Of a stretch of 64,000 bases of DNA, positions 36,201 through 42,200 are shown in pieces (the stretch's first letter is position 1; each line of letters opens with the position of its first letter). The position numbers and the translations under genes are program-made. The notes under the pieces are model-generated. The model saw only the letters and a program-made list of their open reading frames with translations, was not told where the DNA came from and did no database searches. This stretch comes from Branchinecta lynchi (lineage: Eukaryota > Arthropoda > Branchiopoda > Anostraca > Branchinectidae), in NCBI GenBank assembly GCA_023053575.1, contig JAKZAP010000014.1, positions 7,874,001 to 7,938,000 on the forward strand, read 5' to 3'.

Positions 36201-38751
36201 AAACAGGGAACTTCCTGTTGGAAGTAGGCAGCGTTTGTCGGTTGGCACGCTTTAGCATTCCGTTACTGATACCGATAAAAGCTCTGTCGGTAAGCCAGGA
36301 AACTTCTTGATGGGAAATCGGCAGCGTTTCTCGGTGCGGGGACGGTGCTCGGATTCGGTTTTCGGTACCGATAAGAGCTCTGACTAACAATTTCCTCATT
36401 TCGTTTATGATACCGACGAAAGCTCTGTCGATAAATCATGAAACTTGTCGTAGAGATATCGGCAACGTCTGTCGGTGCACGGATTCCGTTTTCAGTACCG
36501 ACAAGAGCTGTTCCGGTAAACCAGTAAAAATCTTGTTTGGAAACCGGCAGTGTTTGTCGGTGCGGAAACGGTGCGCGGATTCCGTTTTCAACACTGGCAA
36601 GAGCTCTGATTAAACAGTTTCCTCATACCGTTTCTGATACCCACAGAGCTCTGTCGGTAATCATGAAGCTTCTTGTCTGGAAATCGGAATGTTCTGTCAG
36701 GGCAGCGATGATACTGACGAAAGCGTTGTCGGGAAATCAAGCCGATGATCGGGATTTTTCGATACGATGACTGGGAAAAGTCTTGTCGGTAAACTAGGAA
36801 CTCTCTTTTTGAGTCTGTTTACATCCGCAATGGATACAAATCTTGGATATCAATCCTTTTTGATGAGGTGACTGGAATATTCTTCTCGGTATGTCTGAAA
36901 ATGTACTAATCAAACACTTCTTCGTTACTTTCTGTTTCTTGACGGTAAACCAACCACACTGGTAAACCTGCTTCCTTGAACTGATCTTAAGTGATGTCTC
37001 TGCTCCCACCCGTAAACTGTCCTTTTGGGCTATTTGGCTGTACATCAATCCGGGAAATGGTCTACTTTACCTCTGGGATTTATGAGTTACACATTCCCGT
37101 CAGTGATACCCCCACCAACTCGGCCCACCGAGGTTGGATCAGTCCAGGGTATCTGAATAACACAACTAGGACACATGGACGCAGTATCGCCAAGTTTGTC
37201 TCGATTGCTCAACCCGTTTGGTCCCTAAGCGTTTAAAAAAAATCGGCAGACAGCACTACCAAAATGACAAGAAATGGTTCGGACACGTAAATGGTACATT
37301 TTGGCATCTGCGTCTACCATCTATCAAGCATCACTCGAACGGAGCATTTCCGAAAAACGGCCAGTAAAACGTCTCAGATTACGTGTCTGGGTCCCATGAA
37401 TTTTGTACCTTTCAAGTTTTATCCCAATAACTCTATCCGTTCGTCCCGAACTCTTGTTACAATATTTCCGAGACCTCCTTGCACCACTGTCCTCGGATGT
37501 GGATAAACTGAACATCTTGGGCAAGTTTCGATCGAATCCAAACACTTTCTAGAGCCGATGACCCCGTTTGGTTTCTGAGCAGTATCACAAAGCTACTCTT
37601 ATTCTACGTTCCACTCAGTTCTCGGATTTCGTTCGGACACAAGCAGCAAATCTGCTCCGATCAGCCATCAAGTTCAAATCAAATCTAAACCCCTGTGAGA
37701 GCTATCATGGTAAAAGACGGACAGACAAACTTTATGAACCCATATGTGCTAACATTTTGGACCCCAAAAAGTCGCTTAGTTTACAAGCGAAAAAGACAGC
37801 CGCGTAAATCTTCAAGCAGTGAAGTAATCTGTTGCAGTGCCTTATCACTTCTTTTCTGGTTTGCAAGATTATTGACTTATGTTCCTGGCTCCATGTGATA
37901 ACGATTGGGGCCAGGAAGTGAACGGCGAATCCATTAACTTTCTTTAGAAAACCATCTCAATTGATACCTATGTCACAAGTTATTATTGGTTGTAAGATGT
38001 GTTCGCGTTGAACGTGCGCCGTTGTCGCGCAGTGGCAACGTCTCTTTTTGTCGTTAAATCATTAAATCTTGTCGGTAAAATCTGGGCTTGCCCCCCCCCC
38101 CCGACGAAAATGGGCTAGTTTCGCCACTGCTGTCAACACGGACCTCATTTAAATCGCCCGGATTTTGTAGCGCACTGAGTGAAAACTCAGCTTAATAGGG
38201 CTGAGCTGTTCCGGATACTCACACCGGACATTCTAGCTTTAGTGTGAGCTAGAGAAAAAGTTACATATTCTTTGAGCCCAAGCTGACTTTGAAACATATA
38301 TTCAAATAATGTATCATGACAGCCTGACGAGGACCCTTGCGAAGAAGGGCCGAAATATTGCTGATGAATAATCGTAGCTGACGTATCCGTTGTATACATT
38401 ATTTGAAAATATGACTTAGGCTACGTTGCGGAAACTTAACAATTGTTAACAATCGTCAACTTTATTTCGGGGGGAGCGTCAACGATTGTTAACGTTTCCC
38501 AACTCTACAGTTGTTAAACTTTTCCCAACGATGCTTACTAACCATCTTTTACAAATAGTTAACAATCGTCGAGCTATGGAACGGAAATCGTAAGTGGACG
38601 GAGCCTTAATTTCGAAATCAGAAACCTGGAACGCAAAAAGTTAACAATTGTTAATAATCCTTATCTTTTGGAACACAACCTTTGTAAGCTTGTCTTTTAG
38701 GTTTCGGTTGGAGCCATGCTGGATGCTGCTCTGAACCCAGCCGAAGGATAA
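16350..38751 (+). CDS. ZC3HC1: ZC3HC1/NIPA-like nuclear zinc-domain protein (exons 16350-16605, 28004-28212, 34966-35841, 38701-38751)
   Basis: Predicted 463-residue protein (human ZC3HC1 is about 500), which in vertebrates binds the nuclear basket through TPR and was first described as an F-box partner, NIPA. The first C3HC domain runs across exons 1 and 2: NWLDKPQLL, CSVYGW and CRKC in exon 1, and the His/Cys pair in KHESTC in exon 2. Exon 3 opens with the second (Rsm1-type) domain, LSGWKVRP, ECGNCFRLLGLW, then an acidic, Ser/Glu-rich low-complexity linker of about 170 residues, and closes the domain with EHYPWCRW. Introns are phase 1, 0 and 0 with GT-AG borders. The total of 1392 bp is a multiple of three when ATG 16350 is the start. 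Odd point: the first Cys expected for the second domain is not present (LVLSGW). The intron between exons 1 and 2 is 11.4 kb and contains a LINE. Confidence 0.87.
16606..17324. other. ZC3HC1 intron 1, first part
   Basis: AT-rich. 16870-16980 carries a unit of the ~120-bp repeat seen at 24690-25200 (agtcttactgcccagcctcc, gtagttagctcaaat). No exon recognised. Confidence 0.4.
17325..17880 (-). repeat. Uninterrupted inverted paralog of the repeat at 13525-15620
   Basis: Reads through the site where the hAT element sits in the other copy. Compared with the left copy it has an extra ~150 bp (17405-17590). Confidence 0.75.
17881..19357. other. Intronic DNA, solo hAT-like end and G/C tract; possible LINE 5' UTR at the end
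   Basis: GGCTAGCGACGCCCCTG at 18634-18650 looks like a single hAT terminus. 18780-18910 holds ~30-bp repeats of the acagtcggtttttcgt type. The LINE 5' end should lie somewhere before 19358, but no duplication was identified. Confidence 0.35.
19358..21097 (+). CDS. LINE ORF1: PHD finger, coiled coil and four CCCH zinc fingers (579 aa)
   Basis: N-terminal C4HC3 PHD finger, residues ~7-53: VCPECRVRAG, VQCSRCLQWLHPKC, WLCLNC. A Ser/Thr/Pro-rich stretch follows (~60-110), then a helical coiled-coil region (~125-245; ELSAEIELRESRLNVIHNEL). Four CCCH fingers follow at ~300-420: CFTFIATGKCKSGDACCFAH, CMRFLKGNCVTASCSSLH, CKFYLTGSCSKKKCKFDH, CQSFSSGRCFGCDNAH. The C-terminus is Pro-rich with a tandem duplication of about 45 residues (PVTQRTTLKRHPLL / PVTQRTTPKPHPLL). 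PHD-type ORF1 is known in CR1/L2 LINEs; a CCCH array probably binds the element's RNA (inference). The end overlaps ORF2 in the -1 frame. ATG 19358 is the first in-frame Met of the open frame. Confidence 0.9.
   Translation: MGKQTVFVCPECRVRAGSGTVQCSRCLQWLHPKCAGISTADRQLAGEWLCLNCQTATSAPLSKTPGSDSKPGLKASTPAAASPRLNPKSTGATPTAKSLTPKPSSKSTATLNQPPTLSCDCKKRANEIIALQENCLLLQKEILNRDELISALHKEVHEMSNYRSELSLKLANQAGEIKELSAEIELRESRLNVIHNELAALRNAQQSMVSKTSLLEADSETNVRTIADLKNRLEQLQLSSENHYLTKNDAANQCSLECSFTDFVPNVQDSFRKEISGISSFPPEAQVTNPVGNRSNKSNLAKCFTFIATGKCKSGDACCFAHELPRNSDLTAAKQTNKETKVREINEKQNARTRMEPKVCMRFLKGNCVTASCSSLHVCKFYLTGSCSKKKCKFDHVTICQSFSSGRCFGCDNAHVTIPKYFLKTGSEKSSTENHHFLARGPVTQRTTLKRHPLLPAVPSCGTYPRLKSIFDPIPPLHFLERHFLERRPVTQRTTPKPHPLLQAVSVCGTYPRAKSILDPIPPPPSTHHFSHLSLVQSYHKPRFPLAPPSPLNQNHRRVSKQINFPFPPPPFPYLGTAV
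20878..24078 (+). CDS. LINE ORF2: AP-type endonuclease and reverse transcriptase (1066 aa)
   Basis: Endonuclease at ~175-400: LLLSNAESLNFDK, DLICITEVQ (Glu), GGGVLIFCRNN, FYYSPGQ, AGDGNELN, LDIICTN. The closing SDH motif reads GSYHFTL, so the usual Asp is Tyr, which may impair nicking. Reverse transcriptase at ~600-870: [32 protein letters not shown] (first Asp), CGVPQGTLLGPLLFLVMINN and FVDDMTLLE (catalytic DD, usual Tyr as Phe). The C-terminal [13 protein letters not shown] and RLETIQKRALRIIY are typical of CR1. The open frame extends upstream of 20878 without an ATG (20878 is TTG), overlaps ORF1 by 220 bp or more and lies in the -1 frame, so translation by -1 frameshift or reinitiation is possible (inference). 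Confidence 0.92.
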   Translation: MWHLSESEKHTRPHTPSPFHSSFLPSVTRAVISQASFPPGSPKPPQSKPSSGVKANKLPFPTTSFPLSGYRSVTDNSTTGDDAVLLVSSIPVKNRFEPLTYSDIMIPTVGSRNSLAPPPVCQIVLENSFSSIPRTQLPGKSKSHPRPPTSASNRSPDEKGCPGSPTREHTNNNQRYHFPRLLLSNAESLNFDKLIELELTAKNLASDLICITEVQSQNTDTLKMADFHEFVKLRPHDHKLGKKGGGVLIFCRNNLSPIEVKVPGINEYDEMIWIKVKPKILPRPFSNIIVGCFYYSPGQKSEQRKDFLDKLHASLDYLQSKHPNAGILLAGDGNELNLSNLCRGANLKQIVNIPTTKGGTSLDIICTNMHEFYQKPNSLPPLGGSYHFTLSLNPIQGLIPKYKFDEFKYRPITDGGLLKFGSWLSEELWDDVLAADDSNKKAEIFQEKLLNNYVLHFPEVKKKRCSNDKPYVNDALKNLIRQKLRLFRQGKFEEANLLRKCIKKQIRKASSEYYRNKVSELFKSRPKQWYNTVRKISGKTVKIVDFNLDEPPETTANSLNKHLSAIVQTLAPLPSNTSFPPLPDHVIPAILPGDVEAKIRKLKRTSICPLDIPIDLVQAFPDKLSKPLSDIFNTITKSGLFPDCWKKGYVTPIQKKGAKLDFSGVRPITLTPIFSKMYESFVADWLKETIHDLIDENQFGNMKGLSTTHYLVSLLDTVYKLLDEPDTWLNLILVDLQKAFDLVSHNVLIEKLLNEFKVPPFLVNIIASFLSNRSQVVRYKNIYSDALPISCGVPQGTLLGPLLFLVMINNLANESADRWKFVDDMTLLERCRRNIKSTAMEILDDIAAEAAESKMKVNPQKSNIMTISFLKSKPSFTTPVPNEILTTKTKLLGITLTNDLKWEAHICSIIKQASASLSLLKLFSKFSCPKSHVLRLYVTFIRPLLEYACPVWHFGLTVDQSDRLETIQKRALRIIYRQGKVPYILLLKEFRLPTLAARRLTLCTGFGNSLRSHSCFEHLFPTPYCPPKPRLPRAVAQKVPVLNPVCTRTDRYRKSFVPSFVEVLNN
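24274..24689. other. Intronic DNA after the LINE
   Basis: Contains several copies of a short motif gcatagcctatccagcg / ggcatagggtatgccaaacg. No exon recognised. Confidence 0.35.
24690..25200. repeat. Degenerate ~120-bp tandem repeat, four to five units
   Basis: Units share gtcatagttagctcatctga, gatttggt and ggcactgcc; spacing 110-130 bp with heavy divergence. Confidence 0.6.
25251..25282 (-). ncRNA. Candidate hammerhead ribozyme core
   Basis: Minus strand reads CTGATGAGGACCC, loop, GGGCCGAAA: the CUGANGA and GAAA cores separated by a CCCTT/AAGGG helix. Stems I and III were not established. See the finding on the family. Confidence 0.4.
26810..27274 (+). mobile_element. MITE with AGTTTAACTGAAAAG end, copy 1
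   Basis: Left end AGTTTAACTGAAAAG preceded by TTAA (26806-26809); right end TTTCAGTTGAAAGTTT, degraded. Interior matches the copies at 60221 and 61122 (gaaaatgcgttacttcgttg, attctgaacgtca). Confidence 0.75.
28004..28212 (+). CDS. ZC3HC1: ZC3HC1 exon 2
   Basis: Acceptor is attttttcag, donor ATG|gtaagt. Phase 1 entry makes a Tyr codon, so the junction reads SIDYNIQVTKYYEML, matching FDFDRYKQRCAELKK of the human protein. KHESTCSY supplies the zinc-binding His and Cys; the rest (ESVLSDFLVGKHE) matches the following helix. Confidence 0.88.
28213..29529. other. ZC3HC1 intron 2, unassigned
   Basis: 28430-28560 has short tandem variants of gatgctactg. A 74-residue minus-strand frame at 28839-29063 has no family signature. 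No exon recognised. Confidence 0.35.
29530..32250 (+). pseudogene. Degenerate LINE (second family), (ATTG)n tail
   Basis: Pieces in order: an endonuclease-to-RT linker (VPAFHCAESNGQSFYQ; WRAAGKPNICNLCSSMLVKR), then RT segments IDNYRPIAVTTVFSKLLEHL, FTCFLDIRKAFDRVNHELL and YADDMVLMAPS, then MKYLGYFLDDDLYDDS and a C-terminal region to a stop at 32143. At least three frame breaks (near 31113, 31350-31390 and 31670), and a 461-bp inverted repeat interrupts the linker at 30105-30565. Ends with attgattgattgatt at 32227-32247. The WRxAGKP and YADD forms distinguish it from the LINE at 19.4 kb. Confidence 0.85.
30105..30565. repeat. Long inverted repeat, ~220-bp arms, 16-bp loop
   Basis: Arms 30105-30327 and 30344-30565 are near-perfect reverse complements apart from small indels, for example gcttccaagcggactagttt / aaactagtccgcttggaagc. 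The left arm is LINE coding sequence, the right arm an inverted duplicate of it. Confidence 0.9.
32251..33448. other. Intronic DNA with a 50-bp G tract
   Basis: Unassigned except for an interrupted poly-G stretch at 33160-33213 (33 uninterrupted G at 33181-33213). The poly-Pro and poly-Gly frames here come from that tract. Confidence 0.5.
33885..34200 (+). repeat. HINE-like family 2 fragment
   Basis: Has agaaacagattaagtccata, gtagggctacggagcccatc, (GACA)n at 34137-34152 and tccgcttacgttttggg; the terminal GGGATCCC hairpin is lost. Confidence 0.65.
34431..34452 (-). ncRNA. Candidate hammerhead core (minus)
   Basis: CTGAAGA, CCCTT/AAGGG helix and GAAA, facing the copy at 34634. Stems I and III not shown. 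Confidence 0.35.
34634..34665 (+). ncRNA. Candidate hammerhead core (plus)
   Basis: CTGAAGAGGACCCTTGCC followed by AAGAAGGGCCGAAA. Stems I and III not shown. Confidence 0.35.
34966..35841 (+). CDS. ZC3HC1: ZC3HC1 exon 3
   Basis: Acceptor is gtttatttcag, donor TTG|gtaagt; 876 bp, phase 0 at both ends. EEIDSLVDWLIRKA fits the helix before the second domain; ECGNCFRLLGLW and HYPWCRW are its zinc ligands. The middle is low complexity, rich in Glu, Ser and Pro with three degenerate repeats of the type SPKDRSDQSKTEDKTNPE / SPKDHSNPSEIADKESP. An alternative acceptor 38 bp upstream (tttgcag|gtg) is out of frame with exon 2. Confidence 0.88.
35842..36104. other. ZC3HC1 intron 3, first part
   Basis: AT-rich sequence with no recognised element before the hAT insertion; a 20-bp stretch (aaagtttgcatttataatca) is repeated at 36018 and 36063. 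Confidence 0.4.
36105..38129. mobile_element. hAT-like element, ~2.0 kb, 8-bp target duplication
   Basis: Ends CAGTAGCGAAACTGG and CTAGTTTCGCCACTG (consensus CAGTGGCGAAACTRG). Flanks CTGGCAAC (36097-36104) and CTGTCAAC (38130-38137) match at 7 of 8. The left half is ~120-bp tandem units with accgacaagagctctg and gtcggtaaa (36165-36810); the right half holds a HINE-like piece with gacggacagacaaac. No transposase. Confidence 0.8.
36165..36810. repeat. Degenerate ~120-bp tandem repeat inside the hAT element
   Basis: Five to six units sharing ttccgttttcagtaccgaca, gctctgtcggtaaa and atcggcagcgtttgtcggtg. Confidence 0.75.
38324..38355 (+). ncRNA. Candidate hammerhead core (plus)
   Basis: CTGACGAGGACCC, loop, AAGGGCCGAAA. 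The variable base is at N7, the position free in the hammerhead consensus. Stems I and III not shown. Confidence 0.35.
38419..38680. mobile_element. Degenerate copy of the GGTTGCG MITE
   Basis: Ends GGCTACGTTGCGGAAAC and TTTGGAACACAACC with subterminal TTAACAATTGTTAA palindromes, as at 1696. No clean duplication. It ends 20 bp before the acceptor of the candidate last ZC3HC1 exon. Confidence 0.6.
38701..38751 (+). CDS. ZC3HC1: ZC3HC1 candidate terminal exon
   Basis: Acceptor gtcttttag is followed by 16 codons and TAA in the phase 0 required by exon 3 (VSVGAMLDAALNPAEG). The family ends in a short helix here, so length fits, but the residues are not diagnostic. An AATAAA lies at 38944-38949. 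A repeat-family element ends at 38680, just before the pyrimidine tract. Transcript data would be needed to settle it. Confidence 0.5.
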   Translation, partial: VSVGAMLDAALNPAEG

Positions 38752-38926
38752 GGTTGCAGTGAGCTACTATATTGCCTAGGTCAGCTAGATCTTAAGAATC
38801 CGTATTTCCGGACACTAAGAAGTCTGTCGATCGAGCCTCATTGCGAGGAAATCGTTCGCAGAAGTCCGTAGCCGGACTAACAGTCGAATGCTTTCACAAG
38901 TTCGAGTTTTTTAAGTAGAGTTTATG

Positions 38927-38949
38927 TTTATTCCCTGTTCAATAATAAA
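38927..38949. promoter_or_regulatory. Overlapping poly(A) signals of the convergent ZC3HC1 and DPYD genes
   Basis: AATAAA on the + strand at 38944-38949 lies 193 bp after the ZC3HC1 stop. Its reverse complement TTTATT at 38927-38932 lies about 260 bp after the DPYD stop. If both are used, the 3' untranslated ends overlap. Further AATAAA copies occur near 38997 on the + strand. Confidence 0.45.
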
Positions 38950-39192
38950 ATACAGCAATAAGTCGATTAAAACAAAGTTAAACAATCAAATACGATAATA
39001 AAATACAGTCAGATTCACCGAGCAGACAATAGCACCGATAACGATCAGAAGACAAACTTTACAACATTCGACACCGTGACCTTTTTGTATCCAAGTCAAC
39101 TACAACTAGAATCTACAATAGTCGTCAAATAGGACACATTCTTGGCTTGAGAGAAACAGGGTTGCCAGCCTGAGTCTTGCTTGGCGATATTT

Positions 39193-39283
39193 CTAGACAA
39201 CAGTGCGCGGAGTGTAGGCATCTCCCGTGTATGAAAGTGGGACTCCGCGTTTCGGAATGTAGGGGTCCTCACGTGTCACCATG
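39193..39283 (-). CDS. DPYD: DPYD terminal exon with stop
   Basis: Acceptor cctttacag; the phase 2 junction gives CISMV, where human has CIKMV. Reads [17 protein letters not shown], against [13 protein letters not shown] in human, and ends in TAG at 39195-39193. The C-terminal tail is ~8 residues longer than human. Confidence 0.93.
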
Positions 39284-42200
39284 CTGTAAAGGAATAAAGC
39301 ACCTTCATTTGTTGGTCCATTTCGCACCCCGGTTGTCTGTACTAAGAGTGCATAAATACCCCATAAAGTGATGGTGTGCTGTTTGTGATCTACTGAACAT
39401 GAAAAACCAATGAAATACCGTCGTATTGTATATAAAAGACAAGCAACAATAAACATGTTAATATCGCAATATTCTGAAATCGTTGACTAATTCAGTACCG
39501 ACTGAACTATGTTTCCGAAGAACTCACGTTTTCGGGTTTAGTTTGGCTTTTAGCTACGGTCCATGTCTCTTGGTTTCCATAAAAAAAAACGCGGCAAAGT
39601 TTGAACAGAATCTATATTGGCGTTTTTGCAGATACGATAGTATCTGTTACCACGGTAACTGGATCTGCAATTAGCCGTTTTTGCAGTTACCGTGGCATCT
39701 GATATACGGTTGCTCTGCAAAAACGACAGTTGCCGAAATTGCACTTATAGAAGTCATCCCAGAAGAAAAACTGGTATTCAGTCACATAACTAAGTGCCGA
39801 ACTTACCAATTTGACAAAAATTGATGAAAGGGATATGACTTTTTCAGATACCTCGATAACTGGCCAGATACCACGATAACTGCAAAAAGGCATTTTGACC
39901 GTGGTATCAGATACCACGATAACGGCAAAAACGACTTTAGACCGTGGTATCAGATACCATGGTATCTGCAAAAACGCAACTAATGAGCTTCGCCCAAAAG
40001 AATGGAGGGGGACGGGAGGTGGACATGTTTCAACATGCTCCCAGTGGTTCATACGAACTAGATCAGACACGTTGCCAAAATACAAACTCAGCCCTTATTA
40101 GCAGAGCAAAATAACACTAGCGAGTAGCGCCAAGACCTATGCTTTCCATGCATCAAAAACGGGCCTTACCCGTAGCGCCGCCCACTATGCTCGGAACATT
40201 CAAAGCGATACAAACTTGCGGGTCTGGAAAACTTCGGGTAGATGGCCTCCACACATCAGGGAAACAGGGGAGGCTGTATCTTTTTTTGCTTTGTTCGGAA
40301 TATGGAATTATTTTGAGCCAGCGCTGGTGCACGACTGATTGAGTTTCAGTAGGGATCACGTATCTTTGAGTCACGTATCACGTATACAGTAGGGTTACGT
40401 ATCGCTAATTGTGCTGAGGTCGCTGCTATTCGAGTATGTGTCACTTTTTTCAATACTTGGCGGTACTTCCTAGTGTTATTTTGTACTGATTAATTTATTA
40501 ATACATTTGGCGTTAAACTTTTAGCTTGTCGCCGATAGTGCGAGTCTTTTTCGCGAAACTGGGGAATCGTTTTCCAGTTAGCGAGGCGCATCACGAAACC
40601 GCAGGAAACAAGTGCAGTGATTTCTCCATATTCGAGTTCATAGCCACCACGCAGTTTAGTTCATATTAGTCCACCAATGATCAACACCATCATCAACGTT
40701 TAATTGCTCCTGGATTTGTTTTTTAAAGGACCTGTCTTACCTATTATACTAACGGAACCTACTTCCATAATCACTCCATATGTTTCTAAACCCGGAGACC
40801 CAAATTTCGTACGGTACATTCTTACACCTCTAAGAAAACCACGCTGATTTTCTCACTTGCCGTGTTTTGCTACCTTCGATGTGTATCACGCTGTCGACGG
40901 TTGTCTGCGAGAAGCTTTTCCATCAGAAAAAACGGTTATGTAAATTGTTTCCCTGTCTTCGCTATAAGTCAACGGGTCTTGGAAATGGCTTAAAACAGCC
41001 AAAACCGGGGGCTATTTATTGAAAGCACAGCCTAGTTTTAAAGTATTCAAATATTTTAAAATACTTTAAGTTGAAGAGAAAATAGTGCAAGGGGTCCTTC
41101 AAATCTATTCCTTCAGTGGCAAAAAGGTGCGAGCTTTCCTAGCGATAAGAACCGTGCCTTTCAACTCAATAAGGGAAAGCTTCTCTTTTCTGTTCATTAT
41201 TTTACGAGCATTGGATTGCCGAAATTGCCGCTTTTTGTCAGGTACATCATAACTACATAACATAAGGTGATCATACATAATAAGTCAATATTCATAAATA
41301 AGAAGGCAATAGGGCTATACTACTAGTATGCTACTGCAGATTAGTCTATTCCAAGAAAATAAGTTATTTATGATTTTATGTAATTATGATGTACCAGACA
41401 AAAACGGCAAGTTCGGCAATCCAGTGCTGTGAAAGTTCGTTAGAGAATAAAGTATCAGTATCAGATGAAAAAAAAAAAAAAAAAATAAGTTTTTATCAGA
41501 ATCTGACATATTTCTTAATTTTGAACTTCCCGCGGAAATTTCTTAAGACTCTCGAGACGAGACGCTGTGGATAACTCGGCAACTTTCCCTTATAGTGGGG
41601 CTACCGACTCCAATTTGATAATGGTTCTGGATTTGCTTTCTATAGTGCAAAAATCTGTTAGATTTTTTCTATCCAAAACGGCGTCTTGTCACCGGAAGAA
41701 ATTCCGAGTCGACGAACGCGTGGTCAGGTCCCGGGCCTTGGTAGCGGCGAACGCTTCTGTGCTTTTCCTGGATATTACGATGTTTCTACTTAAAATACTT
41801 AATCCTCGGACTGGGATAAGGCATGGGAAGGGAAATGATGGTTTCGGACGTATTATATAGTCGCCTATTTAGTCTCAAGTACTGCTTGTTAGCTCTCGTT
41901 GTCTTTTACCTGATGCAGTCGATGATTGGACACACGGAAACGCAGAGAGTACAGCCTGTGCAGTCCTTCGTAACTTTTGGCAGATGGGTCATCGGGTCGA
42001 ACTCAATCGCCTGGTATCCCGAGTCGTTGCACGTCAAGTAGCATTTTCCACAGTTGATACACATTTCCTGAAGAAGAAACAGTAGCCTATTATTAACATT
42101 TTCTAAGCTGAAACTAGATTAAGTTTTTCTCCCCCCTCCTTTTTTCATTCTTGAAATGTCTTGAAATATTTTTCAAATTCACTTTATTCAGCCAAAAATT

